6,684 nucleotides of DNA, from NCBI GenBank assembly GCA_021776755.1, contig JAJFFI010000042.1, positions 1 through 6,684 on the forward strand. The letters are read 5' to 3'. Made by a program: the position numbers and the translations under genes. Origin of the DNA: Alphaproteobacteria bacterium. GTDB taxonomy: Bacteria; Pseudomonadota; Alphaproteobacteria; JAJFFI01. Numbering within the stretch: the stretch's first letter is position 1; every line of letters starts with the position of its first letter. Below are positions 6,328 through 6,684 of the stretch, in pieces. The notes below the pieces were generated by a model. It did not search any database, was not told where the DNA came from, and was given only the letters and a program-made list of their open reading frames with translations.

Positions 6328-6684
6328 ATGCCCGATGGCGCCAAAGACCCCGAATTTCTGCCCGTCAACATTGCGGTGATGACCGTCTCCGACAGCCGCA
6401 CCGAGGCCGACGACAAATCTGGCGCCGTGCTGACCGAGCGGATCGCCGGGGCCGGGCACCGGGTCGCGGCAAAAGAAATCGTCCGCGATGAAGTTGGGGC
6501 AATCACCAAAAAACTGCGCGACTGGATTGCCGATCCCGAGATCGACGTCGTGATCTCGACGGGCGGTACCGGCGTCACAGGCCGTGACGTCACGCCCGAG
6601 GCGTTCGAGTCACTGTATGAAAAAGCCATTCCGGGGTTTGGCGAAATATTCCGGATGCTGAGCTACGAGAAAATCCGCACGTCT
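6328..6684 (+). CDS. moaB: Molybdenum cofactor biosynthesis protein B, C-terminus cut by window edge
   Basis: The frame is open for 119 codons to the right edge; family members are about 170-185 residues, so roughly a third is missing. MoaB belongs to the MoaB/MogA fold that binds molybdopterin; MogA and some MoaB proteins adenylylate molybdopterin before molybdate insertion, in the cytoplasm. Visible family features are VMTVSDSRTEADDKSG (17-32), a helix then GHRVAAKEIVRDE (43-55), the substrate-binding loop VVISTGGTGVTGRDVTPEA (74-92) and IPGFGEIFRMLSYEKI (101-116), which fits MoaB better than MogA or MoeA. No MoeA-like domains precede the fold, so it starts as a stand-alone protein. The ATG at 6328 is the only upstream in-frame candidate near the domain; the ribosome binding site is weak (GGA at 6315-6317). 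It follows the lytic transglycosylase by 58 bases, so read-through is plausible. No other molybdenum-cofactor gene is in the window. Confidence 0.94.
   Translation, partial: MPDGAKDPEFLPVNIAVMTVSDSRTEADDKSGAVLTERIAGAGHRVAAKEIVRDEVGAITKKLRDWIADPEIDVVISTGGTGVTGRDVTPEAFESLYEKAIPGFGEIFRMLSYEKIRTS

Overview
This window looks like an ordinary piece of a GC-rich alphaproteobacterial chromosome, most like the Rhodospirillales or relatives. That placement rests on protein style and remembered gene neighbourhoods, not on a search. It holds five protein genes, two of them cut by the window edges. I see no tRNA, rRNA, CRISPR array, insertion sequence, phage gene or replication origin. No stretch without a gene exceeds about 170 bases.

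Layout. On the minus strand, from the left edge, lies a long TPR-repeat lipoprotein (its C-terminus is beyond base 1). Upstream of it on the same strand is a complete electron transfer flavoprotein-ubiquinone oxidoreductase (ETF-QO). A 171-base divergent intergenic region follows. The plus strand then carries a family-4-like uracil-DNA glycosylase, a 140-base gap with two inverted repeats, a Slt-type lytic transglycosylase, and after 58 bases the start of moaB, which runs off the right edge.

How the genes work together. They do not form an obvious pathway. ETF-QO passes electrons from fatty-acid and amino-acid dehydrogenases (via ETF) to ubiquinone. The glycosylase removes uracil from DNA. 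The lytic transglycosylase cleaves peptidoglycan in the periplasm. MoaB belongs to molybdenum cofactor synthesis. The TPR lipoprotein is probably an outer-membrane-anchored scaffold or adaptor. They look like housekeeping neighbours rather than a dedicated system.

I did not find a new biological system. The points most worth a second look are the glycosylase, which seems to have lost two of the four family-4 iron-sulfur cysteines, an extended -10 promoter-like sequence that shares the ETF-QO stop codon, and an in-frame upstream ATG before the TPR lipoprotein. Very long antisense open frames occur over most genes, but they are explained by codon use.
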